Origin: Nostoc sp. LEGE 12450
Lineage (GTDB): Bacteria; Cyanobacteriota; Cyanobacteriia; Cyanobacteriales; Nostocaceae
Length of the DNA stretch: 64,000 bases
Direction: 5' to 3'
Assembly: GCF_015206895.1 (NCBI RefSeq)
Contig: NZ_JADEXU010000025.1
Span: 1 to 64,000, forward strand
A program made the position numbers and the translations under genes. This document shows, piece by piece, positions 47,857-56,803 of the stretch (positions are counted from its first letter, which is position 1; each line of letters begins with the position of its first letter). The notes beneath the pieces are model-generated. The model saw nothing but the letters and a program-made list of their open reading frames with translations. It was not told where the DNA came from and did no database searches.

Positions 47857-49254
47857 TTAAATAGCACGAGAGAATTTTGTCTCTCGCATTTTTGTGTGGG
47901 TATCAAATATAACGGCAATATTTCTGACTAGTAATCGACCAATGTCTGTAATCTGAATCTGGTTTTTTGATAAACTGACTAGACCATCAGCTTCTAGTGG
48001 TTTTAATGCCTCTAATTCCTCAGAGAAATATTCATCAAAGTTGATTTGATATTTGTTTTCAATATCTTGCTTGTGTAACTGAAAGTGAGACATAATACCC
48101 ATAATTACATCCCTTCTGATAATATCATTTTGACTAAGCTTGACACCTTTGCTAACAGGTAAATTACCCGATGCAATTGTCTGATAATAATCTTTTAATT
48201 CTTTGTGGTTTTGAGCATAAGCATCTTCTAGCATACTGATGGATGTAGAACCAAAGCCAAACAATTCTGTCTCTGCGTGGGTAGTGTAGCCCTGGAAATT
48301 GCGCTTGAGAGTGCCATTGCGTTGAGCGATCGCTAGTTCGTCGTTAGTTTTCGCAAAGTGATCCATCCCAATAAATAAATATTGGTTACTCGTCAACTCT
48401 TCAATAGTCATTTTCAGAATATCTAACTTTTCTTCGGCTGGTGGTAGCGCTTCTTGAGGAATATTCTTTTGCGTCGGTTTGAGCCAGGGAACATAGGCAA
48501 AGTTAAAGACAACAATTCGGTCAGGATCTAATTCAATTGTCTTTTTCAGCGTTTCTTGAAATGTCTCGCGGGTTTGATAGGGTAAACCATAAATTAGGTC
48601 GACATTCACACTCTCAAACTTAGCTTCTTTCACCCAACTCATGACATCAAAGAGCATTTCTTCTGGCTGAACACGATTTACAGCTACTTGAACTTTGCTA
48701 TTAAAATCCTGAATGCCGAAACTAATACGGTTAAATCCAATTTCTCTGAGAAAGAAAATGTAGTTTTTATCGATATAGCGGGGATTAATCTCAATTGAGA
48801 TTTCTGCTTGTGGATCGATGTTGAAATAGCGATTGATGTTTTTCCATAGAAATTCTACTTGGTGACTATCCAAGTAATTAGGAGTACCCCCTCCCCAATG
48901 GATTTGCAGCACTTTTCTGTCTGGATCTATTAAAGCTGCGGTATTTTTGATGTCTTGAACCAAAGCCTCCACGTAAGGTTTAGCAATATTCTTGTTGTTG
49001 GAAATTACTGTGTTGCAGCCGCAGAAGTAGCAAGCGCTTTGGCAAAAGGGGATGTGGAAATATAAACTCATAGGAGTTTGGCGTTGATTAGATGCTGCGA
49101 TCGCGGCCTTAAAATCAGTTTCAGTGAATGTTTCGCTTAACTCTGTAGCGGGCGGATAACTAGTATATCTAGGTGCGCGAGTGTCGTACTTTTGAATCAG
49201 ATCCAGATCGAACTTGACACCAGGTAATAAAAAAACCATTGAGTTGCTTTCCAA
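47857..49254 (-). CDS. hemN: oxygen-independent coproporphyrinogen III oxidase (radical SAM)
   Basis: The protein has 465 aa. The radical SAM motif CQSACYFCGC (CxxxCxxC) is followed by HWGGGTPNYL, and RISFGIQDF and VNVDLIYGLPYQT are typical of HemN. It converts coproporphyrinogen III to protoporphyrinogen IX without oxygen. It lies 95 bases downstream of heme oxygenase on the same strand, as in the microoxic chlAII-ho2-hemN clusters of cyanobacteria, so it is probably induced at low oxygen. Confidence 0.95.
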   Translation of the reverse strand: MESNSMVFLLPGVKFDLDLIQKYDTRAPRYTSYPPATELSETFTETDFKAAIAASNQRQTPMSLYFHIPFCQSACYFCGCNTVISNNKNIAKPYVEALVQDIKNTAALIDPDRKVLQIHWGGGTPNYLDSHQVEFLWKNINRYFNIDPQAEISIEINPRYIDKNYIFFLREIGFNRISFGIQDFNSKVQVAVNRVQPEEMLFDVMSWVKEAKFESVNVDLIYGLPYQTRETFQETLKKTIELDPDRIVVFNFAYVPWLKPTQKNIPQEALPPAEEKLDILKMTIEELTSNQYLFIGMDHFAKTNDELAIAQRNGTLKRNFQGYTTHAETELFGFGSTSISMLEDAYAQNHKELKDYYQTIASGNLPVSKGVKLSQNDIIRRDVIMGIMSHFQLHKQDIENKYQINFDEYFSEELEALKPLEADGLVSLSKNQIQITDIGRLLVRNIAVIFDTHTKMRETKFSRAI

Positions 49255-49349
49255 TGAATGAAGGGAGTAGTAGAGACACGATTAATCGCATCTGTGGGAA
49301 GTGGGAAGACGAGAGGGAAATAACCAATGCCCAATAACAAATAACAAAC

Positions 49350-50066
49350 TTAATTAGCCGCACCTATTTCAGTGCTACCTGAATTCTGTGAACGAGTTAG
49401 ACTATTAAACAGGACTTGGCCGAGTGCTTTAATTAGACTTCCCTCTAACTCCTGAGCCATCTGCAAATTAAATCCAAAGGCATTATTAGCTTCTGCAACA
49501 ATCCTTTCTGCTGTTGCATCATCAATAGGTAGCGCGTTTAATACCTGACGGTACTTATCCTTAAATGCTTTTTTATCAGGAATCTGCTCAAAATTGTAAA
49601 AGGACGTGCCTTCATAGCCAGAAAGCTTCAGGGCTGACTGAGCAACTTTTTGTAGCATTTGGCCTCCAGAAAGATCGCCCATGTAGCGAGTGTAGGCATG
49701 ACCTAGCAATAAAGCCGGTTCACTAGCAGAAATTTCCCGAATGCGGTCAATGTACTTTTGAGCAGCAGGTGAGGGTGTAATTTGCTCTCGCCAATTATCC
49801 CCATAATAGAACACCATGTCTTTTTCGAGCGAGGATTGGCGATTAAGTTCAGGAAAGTAAACCGCACTAATTACAGGATGCTTTGCATGGCTATCTAATG
49901 CCGCTTCTAGTTCGCTGTAGACGTAATACAAGTTACTTAAGAACTTGGCAAAGCAGTCTCTATCCACCACTCCTTGTAGAAAACATTTCATGAATCCCAC
50001 ATTTTCTGCTGATGTGTGGGCTTGTTGAGTTCCAGAACGCAGTTTGATGGCGAGATTGCTACTCAT
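49350..50066 (-). CDS. ho: heme oxygenase (biliverdin-producing)
   Basis: The protein has 238 aa. AIKLRSGTQQAHTSAENVGF includes the proximal heme His, and YTRYMGDLSGGQMLQKVAQ the distal GDLSGGQ helix. It opens heme to biliverdin for bilin synthesis. The start at 50066 has GGAAG upstream and gives the family length; an ATG at 50093 would add 9 residues. The pairing with hemN suggests the second, microoxic isoenzyme (HO2). Confidence 0.95.
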   Translation of the reverse strand: MSSNLAIKLRSGTQQAHTSAENVGFMKCFLQGVVDRDCFAKFLSNLYYVYSELEAALDSHAKHPVISAVYFPELNRQSSLEKDMVFYYGDNWREQITPSPAAQKYIDRIREISASEPALLLGHAYTRYMGDLSGGQMLQKVAQSALKLSGYEGTSFYNFEQIPDKKAFKDKYRQVLNALPIDDATAERIVAEANNAFGFNLQMAQELEGSLIKALGQVLFNSLTRSQNSGSTEIGAAN

Positions 50067-50342
50067 TGTTGCTTCCTTCATTTTCAAGCGCAAGGTTTCT
50101 GGACAGCCACCGACTTAGGATGCCTGCCAATTCCAGCTACAAGATTGTTATTCTAGGTTTAGAGAGGATCTGCATCAGTCTATCCAGCAAGTACCACTGC
50201 CGATGTAAATCCAGGTATTTTTATTTCTCCTAAGATTATTTAACTATTAATTCATATATAACTATGAAAGATATTAGTATTTATTTATGTTTTTCTGATA
50301 CTCATGTTCAGGCACATTTCAGTTGAGTAGTAACAAAACTGA

Positions 50343-50564
50343 TTTTGCAATAGGCATTTTAACTCTGCTGAAACGATCGGATTCTTCAATACCAGAGTCA
50401 TTGAAGAGATGAATAACACAGCCGCACGAGCATTTTCCCTGATTTTGCATACAAATCATCCAGAGTTTTTGCGACGATTAGAGCAGTGTTGTAATCTTAA
50501 TTTAAGAATAGCAGAGATTAATAAGAGCGATCGCTCAATTCAACCCTTCAGTTTCTTGTGTTAA
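50343..50564 (+). pseudogene. Fragment of Mg-protoporphyrin monomethyl ester cyclase (AcsF/ChlAII type)
   Basis: The open frame reads ETIGFFNTRVIEEMNNTAAR, then AFSLILHTNHPEFLRRLEQC and CNLNLRIAEINKSD. This fits the C-terminal pattern of AcsF (VI..TN.TA.R.FP..LD..HP.F...L..C...N..IA). Only about 55 codons remain, after a TGA upstream, with no ribosome binding site. Its place 300 bp from ho-hemN, which are partners of chlAII elsewhere, supports the call. It is on the opposite strand, so rearrangement must be assumed. I read this from memory of the family. Confidence 0.5.
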
Positions 50565-50662
50565 AGGTCGGTTATTAGTGAGTGCCAGGTATACCTTCAT
50601 ATATGAGCGATCGCACCGAGTAATCAATACTAATGTTTTCTTATCTCAAAAAGCAAGCAATC

Positions 50663-51085
50663 TCATACTCCTGCAAATCTAATCACGACATGAGTAAGGC
50701 TAATCAAAAAATTCAACACTTTCTCTGCTTTAATTGCAGTATCAATATCTCGTTTGATGTTTTGCAAATCAGTAATAATTTGGTCATGGTCTGGACGGAT
50801 CAAAACTTGTGTGAACAGAGCTGCTGTCACTGTTCTGAGTGCATCCTGACATTGCTCGATAGCTTTAGAGAGGATATCTATAAGTTCCCAATTCTCTTCT
50901 TCTTCTTCTGCTTCTAAAAGTGAAAATTGTAATCGGAAAAGGATGTTTCTTAGGCTTTTTTCTGCTTGTTGAAAAACTTGCGGTTCGATAGGTTTTCCAG
51001 GAGACAGATTTGCTATCGACTCAATGCTATCAATAATCTTTTTGATCTGTTCTTTAATTGTGTTGAGGCTAGTTGGTGTAATCAT
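50663..51085 (-). CDS. Helical protein of unknown function, last gene of the cell-wall hydrolase cluster
   Basis: The protein has 140 aa, almost entirely helical and with an EAEEEEENWEL acidic patch in the middle. No signal peptide or known motif is visible. It starts 14 bases after the lipoprotein gene, so it is co-transcribed and probably works with it. Confidence 0.6.
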   Translation of the reverse strand: MITPTSLNTIKEQIKKIIDSIESIANLSPGKPIEPQVFQQAEKSLRNILFRLQFSLLEAEEEEENWELIDILSKAIEQCQDALRTVTAALFTQVLIRPDHDQIITDLQNIKRDIDTAIKAEKVLNFLISLTHVVIRFAGV

Positions 51086-51099
51086 TGTAAATTATCTCC

Positions 51100-52047
51100 T
51101 TACGATGAACATTCGAGAGGTTGAGAATCAGAAGTTGCAGGAAGGAGATTCTGTCTTTGTTTGTTTAACATATCGTTCAGGATGGGATCTTCCTGAATTG
51201 CTGTTTGAATCTCTTTAAGTCTTACATTGACAGCAGTAATATCCGATCCAAAACTAGAGGCTATTCCTAAAATTGTGGTAATTTTTGCAACAACTTCATC
51301 AAAGCTGACATCATTATATTTTTCAATTAGTTGCGAAAGCTTTGCTCCTGTCTCGGCTGTCAGCAAAAGTTTAGCTCTAGCTTGACAAATCATTGTTTTA
51401 TCTTCTATATTTATGCTGAGTAGCTCATCTAGAAGTTGCTCACCCTGATTGAATATTTGTCTTTTATCTGCCTCAGAAGCCGCATTCTGAAATTGCGTTC
51501 TGAGCTTGCTAAACCGAAAAAGAATTACAACTCGGTCTGGGTTTTTCGGTGAGGGTGAATTTTGAGCAACCAATTCAGCTAGAAGTAGCATTTTGACAGT
51601 TAATCGCCTAGAAGGTTCAGCTGCTCTAGTAACCGCACCCGCTTCAGTGCCTAATAATCCTGCTTGTTCAATGTTGTTAAAAGTCTCGCCTGCTACGATA
51701 TATTCTTGCTTAAGATCGTTGAGAACGTTATTAACAGGATTTGATTTGTTATTTGTCTGAAGCTGATTTTCAATTATATTCGATATTTGGTCTATATCTG
51801 CAAAGTCTATATTGCGATCGCTTAAGAGTCTTTTTAGCAGTTTTCGCCGCAGTTCAACAGTTGAGCGTGGTAGAGGATTGAGCTGATAGATAGTTTTGAC
51901 AGATTCAATCGCATCACTTGCCTGAATCTTAAAGTTCAGTGCCGTCAGTCGCAGTACCGCTCTCCTCTCTGGACTACAACCGCTTAGAGCAATACTCATT
52001 ATCAATAAAAGCAGGAAAGTTTTTAATTGAACTGGATTTGTCATCAA
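51100..52047 (-). CDS. Predicted lipoprotein with helical repeats
   Basis: The protein has 315 aa. The signal peptide TFLLLLIMSIALSGC ends in a lipobox (LSGC). The mature part is alpha-helical with no motif I recognise, and ends PLECSS. It is anchored to a membrane on the periplasmic side. It lies between the muramidase-like gene (149-base gap) and the helical protein (14-base gap). Confidence 0.7.
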   Translation of the reverse strand: MMTNPVQLKTFLLLLIMSIALSGCSPERRAVLRLTALNFKIQASDAIESVKTIYQLNPLPRSTVELRRKLLKRLLSDRNIDFADIDQISNIIENQLQTNNKSNPVNNVLNDLKQEYIVAGETFNNIEQAGLLGTEAGAVTRAAEPSRRLTVKMLLLAELVAQNSPSPKNPDRVVILFRFSKLRTQFQNAASEADKRQIFNQGEQLLDELLSINIEDKTMICQARAKLLLTAETGAKLSQLIEKYNDVSFDEVVAKITTILGIASSFGSDITAVNVRLKEIQTAIQEDPILNDMLNKQRQNLLPATSDSQPLECSS

Positions 52048-52196
52048 GTAGTCCTAGAGAGTGTTTGAAAAATTAACTAGAGAGATGAAGAATCGCTGAA
52101 CCAGAGGTTAGATTCACAAAGCCAGCGCTGATTGCATTCTTAAAAAAGTTTGTCGTCAGTTTGAAATTGGGGGCGTTAGTGCCCTCTTACAGAAAT

Positions 52197-52757
52197 TCAA
52201 TCGGATAGAAAACCCTGAAACTCCTTCACAGCATCGGGGTTTAACCAATAATTGATTTCCTTTCTTTTCACAGGCCCATGATGGTTGAGGGTAAACCTAA
52301 GAAGTCTGGCGCAATACTCGATAGCAAATTTTTTGTTGCTTTTCGAGACTTTGATAAATGTATCGCAATCTGTCTTACCCGAAACATCTTCAAGCAACTT
52401 TTTCAAACTAGAGTCAAAACCTATAGAATCGCCTGAGCATTGAAAAATTCCAGCTTCTTCTGAGCAAGGGGTGTTGGAGTTAGGATTCGTCATGTCTCTT
52501 CCTTCTTTCCAATTCCATGAACTTTCGAAGCCACCAAGTACTCTCAGTACCTCTAGCATGACTGCCTTGCGGTGGAGAAGACCATTCCAAGATCCGAGTT
52601 CTGGTACAACGCTAGCGTAAATGTCGTTATTGTTATTATCCTTAAATATCTCATCTGGAGCTTTCTTAGCCCAGTCAATCAATTCATTCAGAAACGAATC
52701 TGGGGGAACACCACGATTGGAGATTGTTGCTTTACACGCGGTAAATTTTCTATTCAT
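52197..52757 (-). CDS. Muramidase/lysozyme-like protein
   Basis: The protein has 186 aa. LGGFESSWNWKEGRDMTNP carries a probable catalytic Glu, EAGIFQCSGDSIGFD resembles the substrate-cleft segment, and YCARLLRFTLNHHGPVKR is the C-terminal helix known from lysozyme-like proteins in bacteria. There is no signal peptide. It is third in the five-gene cluster. The exact GH family is uncertain. Confidence 0.6.
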   Translation of the reverse strand: MNRKFTACKATISNRGVPPDSFLNELIDWAKKAPDEIFKDNNNNDIYASVVPELGSWNGLLHRKAVMLEVLRVLGGFESSWNWKEGRDMTNPNSNTPCSEEAGIFQCSGDSIGFDSSLKKLLEDVSGKTDCDTFIKVSKSNKKFAIEYCARLLRFTLNHHGPVKRKEINYWLNPDAVKEFQGFLSD

Positions 52758-52889
52758 TAAAGTACTTAAATAGAATTAATTACATATATTTTTGGCGTTG
52801 TTGAATGGCTCTCTCAATCTCTTTAGGTTATAAGCAAGATCAGCGATTGCACTTTGCCACAAAATCAGAGAAAGCCATTTAAGTTAAGC

Positions 52890-53681
52890 TTATAAGCCTA
52901 AAGCTTTGCGAGTATCAGTTCCAACAATCCCATCTGCGGTTAGTCCAACAGAACGCTGAAAAGCGATCACAGCTTGTTTTGTATTTTCGCCAAAATCACC
53001 ATCTATTGCCCCAGGAGAAAAGCCTTTATCTGTTAGTTTTTGTTGAAGTTCAATAACATCTTGACCAATTGAATCTAGTTTAAGTAATCCTTCGCCTTGT
53101 TCAAGATGAATGTCTAATTTATCAGCAACTTCTTGTCGTAAACGAGGTAATTGACTAAATAACCAATCCCCCGGACAGTCAGTATTACTAAATTCTCGAT
53201 GTCCTCGAATATTCTTAGGATTAATGTTGCAAGACTCACATAAGGAAACGCATAATTCGACTAAACTATCCCACTGTTTTTGCCCCATTTTAAAAGTCAT
53301 GAAGTTGCCTTCATTCTCAATTCCAGGGGATTGATTACCACCAGCAAGTCGGTTTCCCTGTTGTGCGGCATGGGCAGATTTAATGCACATTCCTTTTCTC
53401 ACTGCATCAAGTGTTCCATGTCTTCCTTCTAAAATAATTCCTCCAGTCGTATTCAGAAAATTATGTCCAGAATCTCTCCAGCTGTTTCTATTCATGTGAT
53501 CTTCTTGAATCTGACGGGCTAATTTTTTACCTCCGTCTACTGTTCCTTGTGAAACATCATTGGGAGGATTCTGATTATCGGTATTGTGAATCACGATAAA
53601 TTTAGGAACTGTTTTATCAAAGGAACCAGCAGATTTCGCACCCCATTCATCAGTTGTAATAACTTTGGCAGTAAAAGGCAT
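52890..53681 (-). CDS. N-acetylmuramoyl-L-alanine amidase with C-terminal peptidoglycan-binding domain
   Basis: The protein has 263 aa. The amidase_2/PGRP fold is shown by FIVIHNTDNQNPPNDVSQ (zinc His), SAHAAQQGNRLAGGNQ, ENEGNF and RGHREFSNTDCPGDWLF (second His and Cys). A PG_binding_1 domain follows (ELQQKLTDKGFSPGAIDGDF ... GIVGTDTRKALGL). It cuts the stem peptide from glycan. There is no signal peptide, as in phage endolysins. Confidence 0.9.
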   Translation of the reverse strand: MPFTAKVITTDEWGAKSAGSFDKTVPKFIVIHNTDNQNPPNDVSQGTVDGGKKLARQIQEDHMNRNSWRDSGHNFLNTTGGIILEGRHGTLDAVRKGMCIKSAHAAQQGNRLAGGNQSPGIENEGNFMTFKMGQKQWDSLVELCVSLCESCNINPKNIRGHREFSNTDCPGDWLFSQLPRLRQEVADKLDIHLEQGEGLLKLDSIGQDVIELQQKLTDKGFSPGAIDGDFGENTKQAVIAFQRSVGLTADGIVGTDTRKALGL

Positions 53682-53732
53682 TTATTTTTTCTCCTTGTTA
53701 GAGTCAGTTGAAACTAAAATGAATTAGAGATT

Positions 53733-54437
53733 TTAAAGCCCAAGTGCTTTTTTGGTTTTATCACCAACAATGCCATCAACGGGGTCTAAATCTTCTTGGT
53801 CTTGAAATTTAATAACAGCATTAGCTGTTGCCTGTCCAAAAAAGCCATCTGCACCAGTTATACCCACATCAAAACCCTTTGCAATTAATTTTTTCTGAAC
53901 TGCCTTGACATCATCTCCTTCCATCAAGGGAGTAGTTAAAAAAAGCAATCTAGGACTATTTACTGCCCTGATTCCAGGCTGAGTTAATCCGGTTAATTCT
54001 GATTGGATAATGGAAAATTTGTCTTTCCACAGATTAGGATTGTGAAGATTTAAGCCATCATCAATATGCACTGGATCGCCAAAATCTCCCCCCCAACGTA
54101 AAACAGGATGGTTACGAATAGCCGTAATAAACGCTTTAATTGCTGGAGGTAGTGAATTAAAATCTCCAAGTTCATGACTAGTATATAGTTTCCCTCCTAT
54201 TTGGATATTCATGTCAATAGCATGACCAATTAAGTGATTAGACATCTTTGCAGGAGGAACGATTGCTCCCCCAATAGGAACACCCCAGGGACGAGCTGAA
54301 CTAGTAACAAAAATCTTTAGTCCGTTGGTAGCTGCAAAGTCATTAATTTTTTCGAGATGAGGAATAAATTCGATATCTGCTAAGACAGGCTTACCGATAA
54401 ATTGAGAATCGCTAAAGGTTTTGAGTTCAGTTGCCAT
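53733..54437 (-). CDS. M15-type D,D- or L,D-peptidase with C-terminal peptidoglycan-binding domain
   Basis: The protein has 234 aa. The zinc site is seen as SNHLIGHAIDMN (SxHxxGxAxD) and RWGGDFGDPVHID (second His). A PG_binding_1 domain closes it (VQKKLIAKGFDVGITGADGF ... VDGIVGDKTKKALGL). It cleaves peptide cross-links of peptidoglycan. There is no signal peptide. It is first in the five-gene cluster, 51 bases before the amidase gene. Confidence 0.85.
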   Translation of the reverse strand: MATELKTFSDSQFIGKPVLADIEFIPHLEKINDFAATNGLKIFVTSSARPWGVPIGGAIVPPAKMSNHLIGHAIDMNIQIGGKLYTSHELGDFNSLPPAIKAFITAIRNHPVLRWGGDFGDPVHIDDGLNLHNPNLWKDKFSIIQSELTGLTQPGIRAVNSPRLLFLTTPLMEGDDVKAVQKKLIAKGFDVGITGADGFFGQATANAVIKFQDQEDLDPVDGIVGDKTKKALGL

Positions 54438-54975
54438 AGGAAAAATCCTCCAGATAATTAAATATTGTTTTTTATTAGCGATCGCTTGAAAATCAAGACA
54501 GTCACGACAAGATAGGCGATGCCTGCGGCGGGCGTAGCGATCGCACTAAAACTCAGTTAGGGTGGGTTAGCGATAAGCTAGTGAAGTAAGATTATTATTC
54601 GAGCTTGCGGAATTTCTACCGTCAACACCAGTAAAGTTTGCAATTTTAAGAAAAAAGTTAAGGATTTAGCACTAGCAAATCCCCAAAGCATTTCTCCCTC
54701 TAGGTTCCAGTTACCGAAACTTTAAGTGCTTTACAACCATTGATTAACGTCGTTCTTAACTTTGGAAAAAACCCCAAGTTAAGAACTATGCTTCTGTTTA
54801 CCTTTTCCTGAGCAAACTCCAACTCCAAGGCGTATTCAGAATAAACTTTTTGAAATTACATCCTTAAGATTTGTAACTATACTGCATAAATTTGGAAACA
54901 GCATAAGTAATAAAAGTATTCACCTACCCTAATAGGTAAATTTTTAGTACATTTTTATATTTTTTTTGATTAAAA
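54438..54975. promoter_or_regulatory. Divergent promoter region with an 11-bp inverted repeat
   Basis: GTTCTTAACTT (54752-54762) and AAGTTAAGAAC (54776-54786) are perfect inverted repeats with a 13-base spacer. They lie between the hydrolase cluster and the HTH-AAA gene and could be an operator for either. The rest is featureless. Confidence 0.5.
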
Positions 54976-56475
54976 ATGCAATTACAATCGAAAAATCATC
55001 TACGGCGGCGGGGTGCGACTCTGACGACTCAAGGCTCAAGGAAACTCAATCAGGCAAAAGCTCGGTTAGAAATTGAGCAAAACTTTAAGCGATACACTCT
55101 CGAAGACCTTAGTGAGAAAACAGGTTTAACCCCCAATACCCTCAGCAAGGTCTTTAATGGCTCAGTAGGAGTCGATAAGAGAACCTTGGAGTGCTGTTTT
55201 AATGCCTTTAATATGACCTTGTTAAAGGACGATTATTTTTATCTGGAGCCTCATCAAGACAATCTTGCCGAGATTGGCTTAATGTCGTCGGCTGAAGTTT
55301 GCGATCGCATCGAAGCAGTATGCGATTCTCGTAGCAATGTAGGGCAAACCCACAAAATGGAACGATTCCAGAAGGGACGGCAGAGCCGAACGCCAGACAA
55401 TTTATACCCTCGTCTCTTAACTACACCAGGAGGGCAGATACCCCTGGATTCAGTCTTCTACATTGACCGTCCCATTCTCGAATCCCTCTGTTATGAAGCC
55501 ATCCAGCAACCCGGTGCGTTGCTCAACATCCGCGCCCCCAAGCAAATGGGCAAAACCTCCCTAATGACTCGCATCCTGGCTTACGCGAACTCTCAGGGAC
55601 ATCGCGCCGTTTCCGTAAACTTGCAACTTGCTAACGAAGAGATTTTACAGAACCTAGAACGCTTCCTAAAATGGTTCTGTGCCAGAGTCAGCAAGCAGTT
55701 AAGCTTGCCAAATGAAATTGCTAGTTTTTGGGATAATTCCTTGGGCAGCAAATCAAATGCGACTGATTATTTCCAGGATGTAATCTTACCCAACCTCGAT
55801 CGCGGAGTTTCTTCAAGAGAGAATCGCCCCCTAGTCATTGCGATTAATGAACTCAACCAGCTTTTTGCCTACCCCGACATTGCTCGTGAATTTCTCCTAC
55901 TTTTACGAACATGGTCTGAGCAAGGCAAAGAAGCCGATGCAGACATTAATCCTTGGCACAAGCTGCGATTGGTGACGGTTCATTCTACTGAAATTCTCAT
56001 GCCTCCCTCCATCGATCCCTCTCTCTTAAATACTGGGCTGGTTATTGAGTTACCTGAGTTTACCCCTGCTCAGGTGCAGGATCTAGTATATAGGTGCGAA
56101 CAGGATATAACCTCGTCACAAACCCAGCGACTAATCGCTCTGTTGGGGGGGCATCCCTATCGGTTGCAGTTAGCATTTTATTACCTACAACAGCAGACAA
56201 TAACCCTAGAAGAACTCTTAGAAAATTCTGTGATCGCTACTGCCATCTATGCAGACCACCTAGAACAGCAATGGTGGAACCTGCAACGCTATCCCGATTT
56301 ATTGCCATCGTTTACAGAAATCGTCAGACAATCAAGTCCTGTAGATTGTGAGGCTGTGCAAGGCTCCCAGTTGCACAAAATGGGGTTGGTGCATCTGTAC
56401 GATCTGAAGGCAAGTCTCGCCTGCGAGTTATTTCGTCCGTTTTTCTGCGATCGCCTGCTGCAAATCAACAGTTAG
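54976..56475 (+). CDS. AAA-like ATPase with N-terminal XRE-type HTH
   Basis: The protein has 499 aa. The first 90 residues hold a helix-turn-helix (RYTLEDLSEKTGLTPNTLSK, then VFNGSVGVDKRTLECCF). A linker leads to the AAA-like domain: FYIDRPILESLCYEAIQQPG, Walker A APKQMGKTSLM, and AINELNQLF as a degenerate Walker B. It is about as similar to the 14816-16264 protein as paralogs are, but with a different HTH. It may sense a signal and control the divergent cell-wall hydrolase genes; this is inference. Confidence 0.85.
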   Translation: MQLQSKNHLRRRGATLTTQGSRKLNQAKARLEIEQNFKRYTLEDLSEKTGLTPNTLSKVFNGSVGVDKRTLECCFNAFNMTLLKDDYFYLEPHQDNLAEIGLMSSAEVCDRIEAVCDSRSNVGQTHKMERFQKGRQSRTPDNLYPRLLTTPGGQIPLDSVFYIDRPILESLCYEAIQQPGALLNIRAPKQMGKTSLMTRILAYANSQGHRAVSVNLQLANEEILQNLERFLKWFCARVSKQLSLPNEIASFWDNSLGSKSNATDYFQDVILPNLDRGVSSRENRPLVIAINELNQLFAYPDIAREFLLLLRTWSEQGKEADADINPWHKLRLVTVHSTEILMPPSIDPSLLNTGLVIELPEFTPAQVQDLVYRCEQDITSSQTQRLIALLGGHPYRLQLAFYYLQQQTITLEELLENSVIATAIYADHLEQQWWNLQRYPDLLPSFTEIVRQSSPVDCEAVQGSQLHKMGLVHLYDLKASLACELFRPFFCDRLLQINS

Positions 56476-56691
56476 AGGTGCTAAGAACAGGCACACAAAT
56501 TTTTAGTGGGACGTTGAGGGAAAATTTAACTTAATCTTATCCTTTTGTTGATTTGTTCTTAGTTGTATAAATATTTTTAATAGAATATAGTCTATTTAAT
56601 AAAGTATAAAATCTTCTATAAAAATTCGATTTAATCGTTTAAAAACCTTGCGGCTAAAAGCTTTGGCAATTTTAATTAGGTTTCAGTATAC

Positions 56692-56740
56692 TTGACAATA
56701 TCCATACCAGACTCTTAAGAATTCTATGTGATATTGTCAA
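56692..56740. promoter_or_regulatory. Perfect 11-bp inverted repeat upstream of the CBM20-SGNH gene
   Basis: TTGACAATATC (56692-56702) and GATATTGTCAA (56730-56740) are separated by 27 bases. Both arms contain a TTGACA-like box, so a promoter on each strand, or an operator, is possible. It lies 64 bases before the start codon. Confidence 0.5.
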
Positions 56741-56803
56741 AGTAGATTTAAATATTTCAGCCTGACTGTTTGGTATCGTACTCACGAAAACAGGATAAAC
56801 TCT

